From NCBI GenBank assembly GCA_036563875.1, contig DATCLO010000207.1, positions 1-64,000 on the forward strand: a DNA stretch of 64,000 bases. Reading direction: 5' to 3'. Shown here piece by piece: positions 26,266 to 35,482 of the stretch; position 1 is the first letter of the stretch, and every line of letters begins with the position of its first letter. The notes beneath the pieces are model-generated. The model had not been told where the DNA came from and did no database searches. It worked only from the letters and a program-made list of their open reading frames with translations. The DNA is from ZC4RG29 sp036563875. Lineage in GTDB: Bacteria; Bacteroidota; Bacteroidia; Cytophagales; Cyclobacteriaceae. Position numbers and translations under genes: made by a program.

Positions 26266-26793
26266 TTACTTCGCGGCGTTGGCGAGAATCTCCGCTTCCG
26301 AAATTTGCCGGAACGAAAACCGATAGCCGGCATACATGGCAAGGCCGTAGAACAACAGGTCTATCGGTCCGGAGGTTTCTACCATAACCTGAGGAACAAC
26401 GGAGTAGTCTATCCCAAGGAACACTTCTGCATAACCTAGTCCTTCATCGTTGGCGATGAAGCCAACCAGGGTGAAGAGATTTCCTAAGAGGCATCCACCC
26501 AGCGAAAGCGCAGCGCCGAGAATTCCGAATACCTTATCGAGTCCCTTTCCGGCAAACCGAACCGTATAGCCAACGAGAAATCCAAGGCCAACGGCCATAT
26601 ATCCAATCTGGAGATTTGTAGCAACGGTGATAATTGCCCAAAGCACTGCACCAAGAACAGCAGCTGCAACACCGGCGAGGAGTGCCAATGGAAGATTTTG
26701 TTCAAGGCGAAGCATCTCTCTGTATTGGTAGAGCTTGCCCTCGTCCAGGATTGAAGCCGCAGATTGGGGTTGGGGGCTTGATTGATTTTCCAT
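26266..26793 (-). CDS. Hypothetical integral membrane protein (about four TM segments)
   Basis: A 175-residue protein with a hydrophilic, Ser/Gln-rich N-terminus (1-35), then hydrophobic segments at about 36-58, 63-80, 88-115 and 143-160, ending with a short polar tail. Gly-rich helices (LGILGAALSLGGCLLGN split over the third segment) resemble small Bacteroidota membrane proteins of unknown role. Convergent with polA. Confidence 0.7.
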   Translation of the reverse strand: MENQSSPQPQSAASILDEGKLYQYREMLRLEQNLPLALLAGVAAAVLGAVLWAIITVATNLQIGYMAVGLGFLVGYTVRFAGKGLDKVFGILGAALSLGGCLLGNLFTLVGFIANDEGLGYAEVFLGIDYSVVPQVMVETSGPIDLLFYGLAMYAGYRFSFRQISEAEILANAAK

Positions 26794-26911
26794 AGTTTTC
26801 GGGGGTTGGAGAGAAACCTAAAGGTAGGAACCCCGAATCACCCCTTTTGGAGAAAATCCTCCCCATCCATGATGATGTAAGAAAACAGGCGGTTCGAAAA
26901 TATTCCCTGAT

Positions 26912-27877
26912 ATGGAAAAAAAGAGACCCGATGCGGAGGCGATTTTGGACGCAGCAAAACGAATAGAGTCCTTTATACTTCGCACTCCTGTACTCACAAG
27001 TGCCGTATTGGATAAGTCAGTTGGGAGCTCCGTTTTCTTCAAATGCGAAAACCTCCAGCCAATAGGGGCCTTTAAGGTACGTGGCGCCGCAAACGCTGTC
27101 CTCTCCTGCACTGAGGATCAACTCCGATACGGTGTGGCTACGCATTCGTCGGGAAACCATGCGCAAGCTGTGGCACGCGCAGCGAAGCTTGCGGGCGTTC
27201 CGGCTTACGTTGTCATGCCCACCTCTACGCCAAAGGTGAAGCGCAATGGTGTTTTGTTTTACGAGGGGAGAATAGTCGACTGCGAACCCACGCTCCAATC
27301 CAGGGAGGACACGCTTGCCAAAGTTGTACACGACACGGGCGCGCATGTCGTTCATCCGTACAACGATTACGATGTTATTGCCGGGCAGGCAACAGCAGCA
27401 AAAGAATTGTTCGAAGAGGTGCAGCACCTCGATTACCTCCTCGTGCCCGTAGGCGGCGGCGGACTCTTAAGCGGCTCGCTGCTGTCCGCAAAATACTTTT
27501 CACATCACACCAAAGTCTATGGGGCTGAACCTCATGGTGCCGACGACGCATACCGTTCTCTTCAGTCGGGAAAAATAGAGCCTTCTCAGGCCTCGTCAAT
27601 CGCAGATGGTCTGCTTTCTCAACTGGGCGAAAAAACCTTTGCCATCATACGCGAACATGTGGCAGGCATTTTCACGGTGACCGATGCAGAGATTGTCTCC
27701 GCTATGCGGATGATGTGGGAAGAACTGCGTGTTGTGGTAGAGCCCTCCGGCGCGGTGCCCCTTGCCGCACTGTTGAAACATAAGGAGCAGTTTGCCGACG
27801 CCCGAATTGGCATCATCATTTCGGGTGGCAACGTTGACCTCGAACGCGCAATGGCGCTCTTCCGGGGGCAACTTTAG
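26912..27877 (+). CDS. PLP-dependent threonine/serine dehydratase (or serine racemase)
   Basis: A 321-residue fold-type II PLP enzyme. The PLP lysine lies in NLQPIGAFKVRGA (about 48-60); HSSGNHAQAVA binds substrate and GGGGLLSG (about 185-192) binds the phosphate. There is no C-terminal ACT-type regulatory domain, so this is a catabolic threonine/serine dehydratase or serine racemase type, not the long biosynthetic IlvA. Its stop codon overlaps that of the convergent M1 gene. Confidence 0.88.
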   Translation: MEKKRPDAEAILDAAKRIESFILRTPVLTSAVLDKSVGSSVFFKCENLQPIGAFKVRGAANAVLSCTEDQLRYGVATHSSGNHAQAVARAAKLAGVPAYVVMPTSTPKVKRNGVLFYEGRIVDCEPTLQSREDTLAKVVHDTGAHVVHPYNDYDVIAGQATAAKELFEEVQHLDYLLVPVGGGGLLSGSLLSAKYFSHHTKVYGAEPHGADDAYRSLQSGKIEPSQASSIADGLLSQLGEKTFAIIREHVAGIFTVTDAEIVSAMRMMWEELRVVVEPSGAVPLAALLKHKEQFADARIGIIISGGNVDLERAMALFRGQL

Positions 27878-30105
27878 CGAGCCTGACTCTTGTATTGATC
27901 GAACCTGGAAGGTGGCCTTTTCGGGAAAACGTTGTTGCGCACGTCAACATCGGCCAGTTTCTGCTCCGGGTCTATTACGAGTGCACGCACTTCCTTTTCC
28001 TTAATGAACACCTTCGTGAATTCGTTGGGATTGAGACGCCAGATTTCTGCGGGCAACACCTCGGTTTCTTTTGTGCCATCAGTATACGTCCACTCAAGAA
28101 TGACGGGTGTAACAAGCCCTCCTACATTGCGCAGCTTCACCTCGTACAGGTTCTTGTCTTTAAGTTGATTCAGAACTTCCGCATCATCGATCTGGCTTCT
28201 GAATTCTCCATATCCCTGCGGTCCGGTCTTGAGCAACTTGAACGGCTGAGGTCCATCTTCAAATCCACCCTGCTCATCTGCCTTGCCAAGCGACGATGCC
28301 GTCTTGGGCGTACGTGATTCCAGGTCTTGCTTACCTTCGTCGACTCTGTACCACTTTACGTCAGCAACCTCCACGTCAACGTGGTCCGTTCCAAAGAACC
28401 ATCCTCTCCAGAACCAGTCGAGATCTACACCCGACGCATCCTCCATAGTCCGGAAAAAGTCTGCCGGCTTGGGATGCTTGAAGGCCCAGCGATTTGCATA
28501 TTCCTTGAACGCCTTGTCGAACAACTCTTCTCCCAACACCGTCTCGCGCAGGATGGTGAGGGCAGCGGCAGGCTTGAAGTAAGCGTTGTTGCCGTATTCA
28601 GCGTCGCGAACATTGTCGGCCGAAGTCATTATAGGACGCATCACACTGGGGTCGCCACGCATGTACGAAGTGATACTCTTCGGGAGACCTTCCTGAAAAT
28701 CCAACTCCGGATAGCGGTTCCGAATCGTCTCTCCCTCCAGGAACGTGTTGAGCCCTTCGTCCATCCATGCCCATTGACGTTCGTCCGAATTCACAATCAT
28801 CGGGAAAAAGTTGTGTCCCACTTCATGAACGATGACACTTATCAGCTTAGTCAACGTGCTTTGAGAATACGAGCCATCCGGATTGGGCCTGCCCAGGTTA
28901 AAGCAGATCATCGGGTACTCCATCCCAATGTCGGCAGCATGAACCGACCACGCCACAGGATAAGGGTAGTCAAACGTGCGGGATGAATAGAATTCCAGTG
29001 CATTCTTGACTGCCAGCGTTGAATGCTCTTGCCAGAGGGGGTTGCCTTCCTTAGGATAGAGCGACATCGCGAGCGGCGTATTATTTCCGGTACGAACGGC
29101 CATTGCATCCCAGATGAACTTTCGCGAATGCGCAAACGCAAAGTCGCGCACATTCTCAGCACGGAACACCCACGTGCTCTTCTTCTTTGAGCGTTGTTTC
29201 TCTTTCTTCGATGCTTCCGCAGGTGTTACGATGAATACAGGCTTGTCGAATGTCTGCCGCGCTTTTTCCAACCGCTCCATTTGGTCGCGCGTAAGAACGT
29301 CGCGCGGATTCTGCAACACGCCCGTTGCTCCCACGATATGATCAGAAGGAACCGTGATCTTTACTTCGAAATTCCCGAAGGTCAATGCAAACTCTCCCTG
29401 TCCGAGAAACTGTTTGTTTTGCCATCCTTCATAGTCATCGAAAACACACATACGTGGATACCACTGCGCAAACGCGTACACATAGTTTCCGTCTTCAGGG
29501 AAATACTCGTAGCCACCGCGCCCATCCGTGAATATCATACGATCGTATTCCTGATAGCTCCACGCAATTGAGAACGAATACTTCTCTCCCGTTTTTAGAG
29601 GAGCCGGAAGGTCGATGCGCATCATGGTCTCATTGATCGTGTATGGCAACGGATTTCCGGATGCATCCGTGACCGACTTTATCCGGAAGCCACCTTCATA
29701 ACCGCTTACGTCGATGTTTGCGTTCTTGAGAAAGTACGCAGGAAGCGAATCGTAAACCTTGCCTGGCGTCGAGCGCGAAGCCATGCTGTTCTTTGCGAAC
29801 AGGTTTTGGTCCAACTGCAACCAGAGGTATCTGAGCGGCTCCGGAGCGTTGTTGTAATAGGTGATCGTTTCCCTGCCTGTCAGTACCTGCGTCTCATCAT
29901 TGACTTCAACTTCTATAGAATAGTCCGCACGCTGTTGCCAGTATTTGGGTCCGGGCGCACCGGAGCCTGTGCGATACTGATTGGGGGTGGGGATTTCGTC
30001 CGGACGCAGCTGTTCAAACTTTCCAATTTTCCCCTGCGCAAATCCTGCGATCGCTGCCAACACAAAAAGCAGGCACGCGACTGGTGCTTTGTACAAAGCC
30101 TTCAT
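27874..30105 (-). CDS. M1 family metallopeptidase, tandem copy 2
   Basis: A 743-residue exported enzyme with a signal peptide (about 1-23). Zinc motif HEVGH (427-431) with Glu450 18 residues on, followed by a long beta-rich C-terminal part. Unlike classic M1 aminopeptidases there is no GAMEN; GMEYPMICFN (about 390-399) stands in its place. It follows its paralogue at 30112 with six bases between, surely one operon. The two share N-terminal (PTPNQYRTGSGAPGPKYWQQ-like) and catalytic segments almost word for word, so they arose by duplication. Confidence 0.92.
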   Translation of the reverse strand: MKALYKAPVACLLFVLAAIAGFAQGKIGKFEQLRPDEIPTPNQYRTGSGAPGPKYWQQRADYSIEVEVNDETQVLTGRETITYYNNAPEPLRYLWLQLDQNLFAKNSMASRSTPGKVYDSLPAYFLKNANIDVSGYEGGFRIKSVTDASGNPLPYTINETMMRIDLPAPLKTGEKYSFSIAWSYQEYDRMIFTDGRGGYEYFPEDGNYVYAFAQWYPRMCVFDDYEGWQNKQFLGQGEFALTFGNFEVKITVPSDHIVGATGVLQNPRDVLTRDQMERLEKARQTFDKPVFIVTPAEASKKEKQRSKKKSTWVFRAENVRDFAFAHSRKFIWDAMAVRTGNNTPLAMSLYPKEGNPLWQEHSTLAVKNALEFYSSRTFDYPYPVAWSVHAADIGMEYPMICFNLGRPNPDGSYSQSTLTKLISVIVHEVGHNFFPMIVNSDERQWAWMDEGLNTFLEGETIRNRYPELDFQEGLPKSITSYMRGDPSVMRPIMTSADNVRDAEYGNNAYFKPAAALTILRETVLGEELFDKAFKEYANRWAFKHPKPADFFRTMEDASGVDLDWFWRGWFFGTDHVDVEVADVKWYRVDEGKQDLESRTPKTASSLGKADEQGGFEDGPQPFKLLKTGPQGYGEFRSQIDDAEVLNQLKDKNLYEVKLRNVGGLVTPVILEWTYTDGTKETEVLPAEIWRLNPNEFTKVFIKEKEVRALVIDPEQKLADVDVRNNVFPKRPPSRFDQYKSQAR

Positions 30106-30111
30106 CCTCTG

Positions 30112-32331
30112 TCAGCGTGCTGAGTTTTGCTTAAACGAATCAAACCGTCCAGGCTTCGTTTGTCGCGGGAACACGTTGTTCTCCGTATCGATGTCTGTGG
30201 TTTGCGCCAACGGATCAAGTACAACACTAGCTACCTCTTTGTCCTTCACAAAGACGCGCGTGATCGTACGCTCATTCGTTCTCCAGATCTCCGCAGGCAG
30301 GGTCTCGATCTCCGATGTTCCGTCGCGATAGTTCCATTGAATGATCACCGGCATGACGAGCCCTCCGTTGTTGTTCAACTCAACCTCGTAGATGTTCTTG
30401 CCCTCAAGCTTGCTGAGCGCTTGCTTGTCGTCGATCCGGCTGCGGAATTCTCCATAAAACCTTGCGTCCGTAGGGACGACATGGAAAGGTTTTGGCCCTG
30501 CATCAAAAGGCGACTGTGAAGCTTTCGCAGATCCGAGATCGCCCTTGCCCGTTTTCCGATCGCGTCCTTCAAGGTTGGTTTTCTCTGCATCCAGCCGATA
30601 CCAGGTTACGTTGCTCACGGCCTGATCAACATTGTCTGTCGTGTAGAACCATCCCTTCCAGAACCAGTCGAGGTCTACAGCTGAGGCATCCTCCATCGTT
30701 CGGAAGAAGTCAGCAGGCTGTGGATGCTTGAACGCCCAACGCCGTGCGTATTCCTTGAATGCAAAGTCGAACAACTCAGGTCCCATCACCACTTCCCGCA
30801 GGATGTTCAACGCAGTAGCACATTTTGCGTATTGCTCTGCACCAAGCTGAATGATTTGCTCGGGATTAGTCATGAGGGGCCTGTTGGTATCTTTTCCTCC
30901 CTTCATATACGGAACGAGCAGTTCGGCAGGCCCTCGCTTGCTCGGGAAGTTTTCGTATTGCTCGACCTCAGTCCGATACTGAAGGAACGTATTGATACCT
31001 TCATCCATCCATGCCCACTGGCGTTCGTCGTTGTTGACGATCATAGGAAAGAAGTTGTGGCCAATCTCGTGAATGATCACGCCAATCATGCCGTACTTCT
31101 TTGCCTCGGTGTATTTGCCATTCGTGGGGCGTCCGTAGTTAAAGCATATCATCGGATACTCCATTCCTATATCCGCGGTATGCACGGAGATGGCAACAGG
31201 GTAGGGATAATCAAACGTATACTTGGAGTACGTGATCAGAGTGTTCTTTACTGCCTTTGTCGATTCCTGTTCCCACAGCGGATTACCCTCTTTGGGATAG
31301 AACGACATAGCAAGCGGCGTTTTCGTCGCCAGTTTCACGGCCATTGCATCCCAAATAAATTTGCGTGAAGAAGCAAACGCGAAGTCGCGAACGCTGTCGG
31401 CATGGAACTCCCAGGTCTTCTTTTGAGTGCTGCGTGACGACTCTTTGGCACGCGCTTCAGCCTCGGTTACAATAAAGACAGGCTTGTCGAACGTAGTGCG
31501 GGCCTTGCGAAGGCGTTCTTGCTGCTCCGGCGTGAGCACCTGTTCAGGGTTCTTCAGCGTGCCGGTTGCCGCGACGATATGATCTGCAGGAACGGTAATC
31601 TTTACCTTGTAACTACCGAACGGCAATGCAAACTCACCCCGTCCGAGGAATTGCTTGTTCTGCCAGCCTTCGTAGTCATCGAATACGCACATGCGCGGAA
31701 AGAACTGTGCGATGGTGTAGACGTAGTTCTTATCCTCTTCGAAGTACTCCAACCCGCTGCGTTGTCCGTCGATCATGCGGTCGCCAATGTTATACGACCA
31801 CTCGATGGAGAACTTGTACGTTTCACCGGTTTTCAATGGAGCGGGCAAATCCACCCGCATCATCGTGTAGTTGATGGTATAGGGCAAAGGCTTGCCGTCG
31901 GTGGTCTTGACGGATTTAATGTTGTATCCTCCGGTCTTTCCGAGGAGGTCAAGGTCTTTTACGATCTCGCGGGTATGCGTACCATCCTTGACTTGATTCA
32001 CTTTTGTTTTTGTCGTGAGGTTATTCTCCGCGAGAATATTCTGATCAAGTTGCAGCCAGAGGAACGGCAGGCTCTCAGGTGCGTTGTTATGGTAGGTTAT
32101 CGTTTCCCGGCCCGTGATGGTCTGGTTGTCGTCGTTCAGTTCGACCTCAATCTCGTAGTCTGCCTGTTGTTGCCAGTAGGCGGGTCCGGGGGCTCCCGAT
32201 CCCGTCCGGTATTCATTGGGTGTGGGCAGCAGAGGGCCCAATTGCTCGAATTTCCCCTCCCAGCGGCCGGCCTCCTGTCCCAATGCGGAAAAGGCCAGCA
32301 GGCACAGCCCCGCAATCGTCAATCGCTTCAT
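30112..32331 (-). CDS. M1 family metallopeptidase, tandem copy 1
   Basis: A 739-residue exported enzyme (signal peptide about 1-18). Zinc motif HEIGH (421-425) plus Glu444, with GMEYPMICFN upstream of it. The C-terminal region after about 590 has the same low-complexity linker and beta domain as copy 2. It is first in the pair; HupE/UreJ-like 32389 lies 57 bases upstream on the same strand. The pair probably degrades peptides outside the cytoplasm; different specificities would explain keeping both. Confidence 0.92.
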   Translation of the reverse strand: MKRLTIAGLCLLAFSALGQEAGRWEGKFEQLGPLLPTPNEYRTGSGAPGPAYWQQQADYEIEVELNDDNQTITGRETITYHNNAPESLPFLWLQLDQNILAENNLTTKTKVNQVKDGTHTREIVKDLDLLGKTGGYNIKSVKTTDGKPLPYTINYTMMRVDLPAPLKTGETYKFSIEWSYNIGDRMIDGQRSGLEYFEEDKNYVYTIAQFFPRMCVFDDYEGWQNKQFLGRGEFALPFGSYKVKITVPADHIVAATGTLKNPEQVLTPEQQERLRKARTTFDKPVFIVTEAEARAKESSRSTQKKTWEFHADSVRDFAFASSRKFIWDAMAVKLATKTPLAMSFYPKEGNPLWEQESTKAVKNTLITYSKYTFDYPYPVAISVHTADIGMEYPMICFNYGRPTNGKYTEAKKYGMIGVIIHEIGHNFFPMIVNNDERQWAWMDEGINTFLQYRTEVEQYENFPSKRGPAELLVPYMKGGKDTNRPLMTNPEQIIQLGAEQYAKCATALNILREVVMGPELFDFAFKEYARRWAFKHPQPADFFRTMEDASAVDLDWFWKGWFYTTDNVDQAVSNVTWYRLDAEKTNLEGRDRKTGKGDLGSAKASQSPFDAGPKPFHVVPTDARFYGEFRSRIDDKQALSKLEGKNIYEVELNNNGGLVMPVIIQWNYRDGTSEIETLPAEIWRTNERTITRVFVKDKEVASVVLDPLAQTTDIDTENNVFPRQTKPGRFDSFKQNSAR

Positions 32332-32388
32332 TTCAGGTTTAATTTACGTTTAGGTAACCGTGGTGCGTCAGACGGTAGCGTCGTAGAA

Positions 32389-32976
32389 TCACCAGAATGC
32401 GGCGTCTTTCATCAGCACAAGAGAAATTCCCGCAATCGCTGAGGAGATGACAATTCTCCAGTCACGTCTGCTCACACCAAACAAGTCCACAAAGATAAAA
32501 CAACTTGCCAGAAAGAGCACCACAATCACGATCTGACCGAACTCCAGTCCAATGTTGAACGCGAGTAAAGGCACGGTGATATTCGCACTCTTTCCCAGGA
32601 TTTCACGCAAATAGTTGGAGAAGCCCATACCATGAATAAGCCCAAAGAACAGCGCCAGAGCGTAATTGAGTTGGATCCTGCGTTCCGGAAAGTAGTCTTG
32701 GCGTTTGAGGATGTTGCTGCCGGCAGTCAGGAATATCGTCAGCGGAATCAGGAATTCAATGATATCGCTGCGTACGTTGATGATCCGGAAGGTGGCAAGC
32801 GCGAGGGTGATAGAGTGACCAACGGTAAAGGCGGTCACGAGAATGAGTACCCTTCGCCAATCGTGCAGTGTGTAAATCGCGCAAAGCGCGATCACAAAGA
32901 GAATGTGGTCGTATCCGTTTGCGTAATCGAGAATGTGGTCTTTTCCTAATCCGAAGTACAATCCGAATTCGTCCAT
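32389..32976 (-). CDS. HupE/UreJ-family membrane protein
   Basis: A 195-residue protein with about six membrane segments. Family marks: GYDHILFVIAL (about 21-31), AFTVGHSITLALA (about 49-61) and LFFGLIHGMGFSNYL (about 109-123). Named HupE/UreJ members transport nickel or cobalt, but this shorter branch (HupE/UreJ 2) occurs widely in Bacteroidota beside M1 peptidases. It may bring metal to the periplasmic zinc enzymes; that is inference. It is divergent from the DUF6702 gene. Confidence 0.85.
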   Translation of the reverse strand: MDEFGLYFGLGKDHILDYANGYDHILFVIALCAIYTLHDWRRVLILVTAFTVGHSITLALATFRIINVRSDIIEFLIPLTIFLTAGSNILKRQDYFPERRIQLNYALALFFGLIHGMGFSNYLREILGKSANITVPLLAFNIGLEFGQIVIVVLFLASCFIFVDLFGVSRRDWRIVISSAIAGISLVLMKDAAFW

Positions 32977-33047
32977 GATCGTTGTACGAAAAGTTCAATA
33001 ATAACCCTTAATTTTGAATTCAGTGGACTAGGGCTATTTTGACGGCA

Positions 33048-33566
33048 ATGTCGAGTTTTGTGGGGATTCTTCTTTTTATTTCCCTCCCGCTAACCTGTGG
33101 ACTGGCGCTTCCGAGCCACCCGGTTCATGTATCGGTAACTGAAATCGAGTACGACGCGGCGGAAAAAGAACTGGAGATCATGATGCGAATCTTCATCGAT
33201 GATCTCGAGAATGCGTTGCGCCAGTATCACAAACAGGCCGGACTCGATATCCTCAATACCGACGAGGCCACAGCAAAGAAGTTAATCGGTGCATACCTTT
33301 TGGATAACTTCCAGGTCGTGCTGGATAACCGCAAAACCCAAATGGAATACCTGGGGCAGGAGGTGGAAGGTCAGGCATTTATCTGTTACATCCTGGCGCC
33401 CGGAGTTCGCAACTGGACGACAGCCGAGGTGACCAATCGCATACTGTTTGAATTGTTTGACGACCAGTCTAACATTGTTCACGTGACATCCGGCGGTGTC
33501 ACGCGTAGCCGGCGTCTCGTGCCGGACAGTCAGGCTGGGACTTTTTCGTTTGGCCCCGAAAAGTAG
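33048..33566 (+). CDS. DUF6702-family exported protein
   Basis: A 172-residue protein with a signal peptide and HPVHVSVTEIEYDAAEKELE at the start of the mature part, then IMMRIFIDDLENALR and a two-sheet beta fold. This pattern is that of DUF6702, seen next to M1 peptidase and HupE genes in Bacteroidota. The ATG at 33048 is preferred to the upstream TTG. gldB follows 27 bases downstream. Confidence 0.8.
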   Translation: MSSFVGILLFISLPLTCGLALPSHPVHVSVTEIEYDAAEKELEIMMRIFIDDLENALRQYHKQAGLDILNTDEATAKKLIGAYLLDNFQVVLDNRKTQMEYLGQEVEGQAFICYILAPGVRNWTTAEVTNRILFELFDDQSNIVHVTSGGVTRSRRLVPDSQAGTFSFGPEK

Positions 33567-33593
33567 CAACCACAAAACCAGAACGCTGTTCAA

Positions 33594-34604
33594 ATGAACA
33601 TCCAACGATTTCTGTTACTCCTCTTTGTGACGCTAGTACTGAAAGCATGTGGCAATCGGGAACAGGAGGAATGTGTTGTCATACCCGACACCAGCGGTAT
33701 ACGCGTTGAGTTTGAGTTTGTCAACCTGGAAGACGAGATCGCAGCCATCTCATCGAAAGACGAACTCGTTGCTTTCTTTACTGAGCATCCCGCCATGCGG
33801 GATTACCTTTTCGATCGAAGAAGCTATCCTGATGACTCAGTTTTTATCAACACACTCTACCGACGCTTTACCCATCCGTCTTTCGATACCCTGCTCATGG
33901 AGACGCGGCGAATTTTCGGAGATCTCTCCGGCCTGAAGTCACAGTTCGCGGAAGCGTTTACAAATATCAAATACTATTATCCCGACTTTCAACCACCGCG
34001 AGTGGAGACAGTCATCACCGGCATCGAGACAGACCTTCTTGTCACCGATACGCTCATCATTGTTGGACTCGACTATTACCTGGGAAAGGAGGGTGCTTAC
34101 CGGCCACAACTCTACCAGTATTTGCTGACGCGATATGAGCCGGAAGACATAGTGCCGTCATGTCTGCTCCTCTATGGCATCAGCGACCGCTTCAACAAAA
34201 CAACACTGGAAGACCGAACAGTACTGGCCGATATGGTCGCCTATGGCAAGTCGTTCTACTTTGCCAAGCACATGTTGCCCTGCATCCCTGATAGCACGCT
34301 GATCTGGTACACCCGTAAAGAGATTGAAGGCGCGCGTCGTTTTGAACACCTTATCTGGGCAAGACTCATCGAAGATCAGGTGTTGTACTCGACAAGTCAC
34401 ATCATCAATCAACGTTACCTCGGAGAACGACCGAAGACGCTTGAAGTAGGCGAGGAGTGTCCGGGTAGGATAGCCCAATGGGTAGGATGGCAAATCGTCC
34501 GCAAATACATGGAGACTCACCCGAACGTTACACTTCCCCAACTAATGGAGATGGCCGACGCCCAGAAGTTGTTTAATGAATCGCGCTACAAGCCGACCGG
34601 GTGA
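33594..34604 (+). CDS. gldB: Gliding motility lipoprotein GldB
   Basis: A 336-residue lipoprotein (lipobox LVLKAC, Cys about residue 20). GldB marks are visible along the C-terminal half: LDYYLGKEG, SCLLLYGISDRFN, a KSFYFAKHMLPCIPDS stretch and GRIAQWVGWQIVRKYME (about 296-312), ending NESRYKPTG. GldB is needed for gliding and type IX secretion function in Flavobacterium; its exact job is not known. Its presence suggests a gliding or T9SS-bearing organism. Confidence 0.88.
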   Translation: MNIQRFLLLLFVTLVLKACGNREQEECVVIPDTSGIRVEFEFVNLEDEIAAISSKDELVAFFTEHPAMRDYLFDRRSYPDDSVFINTLYRRFTHPSFDTLLMETRRIFGDLSGLKSQFAEAFTNIKYYYPDFQPPRVETVITGIETDLLVTDTLIIVGLDYYLGKEGAYRPQLYQYLLTRYEPEDIVPSCLLLYGISDRFNKTTLEDRTVLADMVAYGKSFYFAKHMLPCIPDSTLIWYTRKEIEGARRFEHLIWARLIEDQVLYSTSHIINQRYLGERPKTLEVGEECPGRIAQWVGWQIVRKYMETHPNVTLPQLMEMADAQKLFNESRYKPTG

Positions 34605-34672
34605 AACGCGACCTTCCGACTTTCAACTTTCTCCTTAACTTAGCGGCCGAATTAGAAACACCCTGATTTGAC

Positions 34673-35437
34673 ATGCGCAAAAAAATCGTCGCCGGAAACT
34701 GGAAAATGAACAAGACCCTCGATGAGGCGCTGGCACTTGCCTCGGAGGTCGCTGGTATGGTTAAGGATGAAGTTCGCAGTGATACAACTATCGTACTCTG
34801 CACGCCATTCCCGTATCTCGTACCGGTGCTTCGGGTTCTCGGTGACGGTTCACGAATCGCTGTTGGCGCGCAAAACTGCAGCCAGCACGAATGGGGTGCG
34901 TACACCGGGGAAACATCAGCACTCATGCTGGCATCGCTAAAGGCGAAATACGTGATCATCGGTCACAGCGAACGGCGCCAGTACTTTGGGGAAGACGGTG
35001 CGCTGCTGGCTGCCAAAGTCGATATCGCCCTTCGCTCTGGACTGACTCCCATCTTTTGTTGCGGAGAACCTCTCGAGGTACGTGAAAAGGGTGGCCATCA
35101 GGATCTGGTGCGCGAACAGGTTGAAGCCAGCCTTTTCCATCTGGATGATGCGCAAATCAAGAAGGTGGTAATCGCCTATGAACCTGTCTGGGCTATTGGC
35201 ACCGGAAAGACAGCTACCTCCGCGCAGGCCCAGGAAATGCATGCGTTTATCCGCCAGCAACTGGCTGCGAAGTATGGCGATTCAACTGCGTCTGATGTTT
35301 CAATCCTCTACGGTGGAAGTGTGAACGCCGGCAATGCACGCGAGTTGTTTTCATCCCCGGATGTCGACGGCGGCCTCGTTGGTGGCGCGTCGCTGAAATC
35401 CCGTGAGTTCGTAGAGATCATTAAAGCAGCCGGCTAA
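34673..35437 (+). CDS. tpiA: Triosephosphate isomerase
   Basis: A 254-residue TIM barrel. Catalytic residues: Lys11 in GNWKMNK, His98 in IIGHSERR and Glu170 in AYEPVWAIGTG. The phosphate loop GGSVNAGNA follows. It interconverts dihydroxyacetone phosphate and glyceraldehyde 3-phosphate. Lies between gldB and prmA on the same strand; a hexamer fold-back repeat follows its stop. Confidence 0.97.
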   Translation: MRKKIVAGNWKMNKTLDEALALASEVAGMVKDEVRSDTTIVLCTPFPYLVPVLRVLGDGSRIAVGAQNCSQHEWGAYTGETSALMLASLKAKYVIIGHSERRQYFGEDGALLAAKVDIALRSGLTPIFCCGEPLEVREKGGHQDLVREQVEASLFHLDDAQIKKVVIAYEPVWAIGTGKTATSAQAQEMHAFIRQQLAAKYGDSTASDVSILYGGSVNAGNARELFSSPDVDGGLVGGASLKSREFVEIIKAAG

Positions 35438-35441
35438 TTCA

Positions 35442-35474
35442 GAGGCAGATGCAGAAACAACCTGCAACTGTATC
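35442..35474. repeat. Short GANGCA fold-back repeat
   Basis: GAGGCA and GATGCA (35442-35453), then the complementary TGCAAC and TGTATC (35463-35474), with a nine-base centre. It fills the 45-base gap between tpiA and prmA and is a short relative of the element after polA. Confidence 0.6.
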
Positions 35475-35482
35475 TACTCAAA

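Noticed and set aside
30724..32442. Long plus-strand open frames opposite the first M1 peptidase (214 and 307 residues)
   Set aside because: They lie antisense to a gene with clear catalytic motifs, have no recognisable domain, and reflect codon bias of the real gene.
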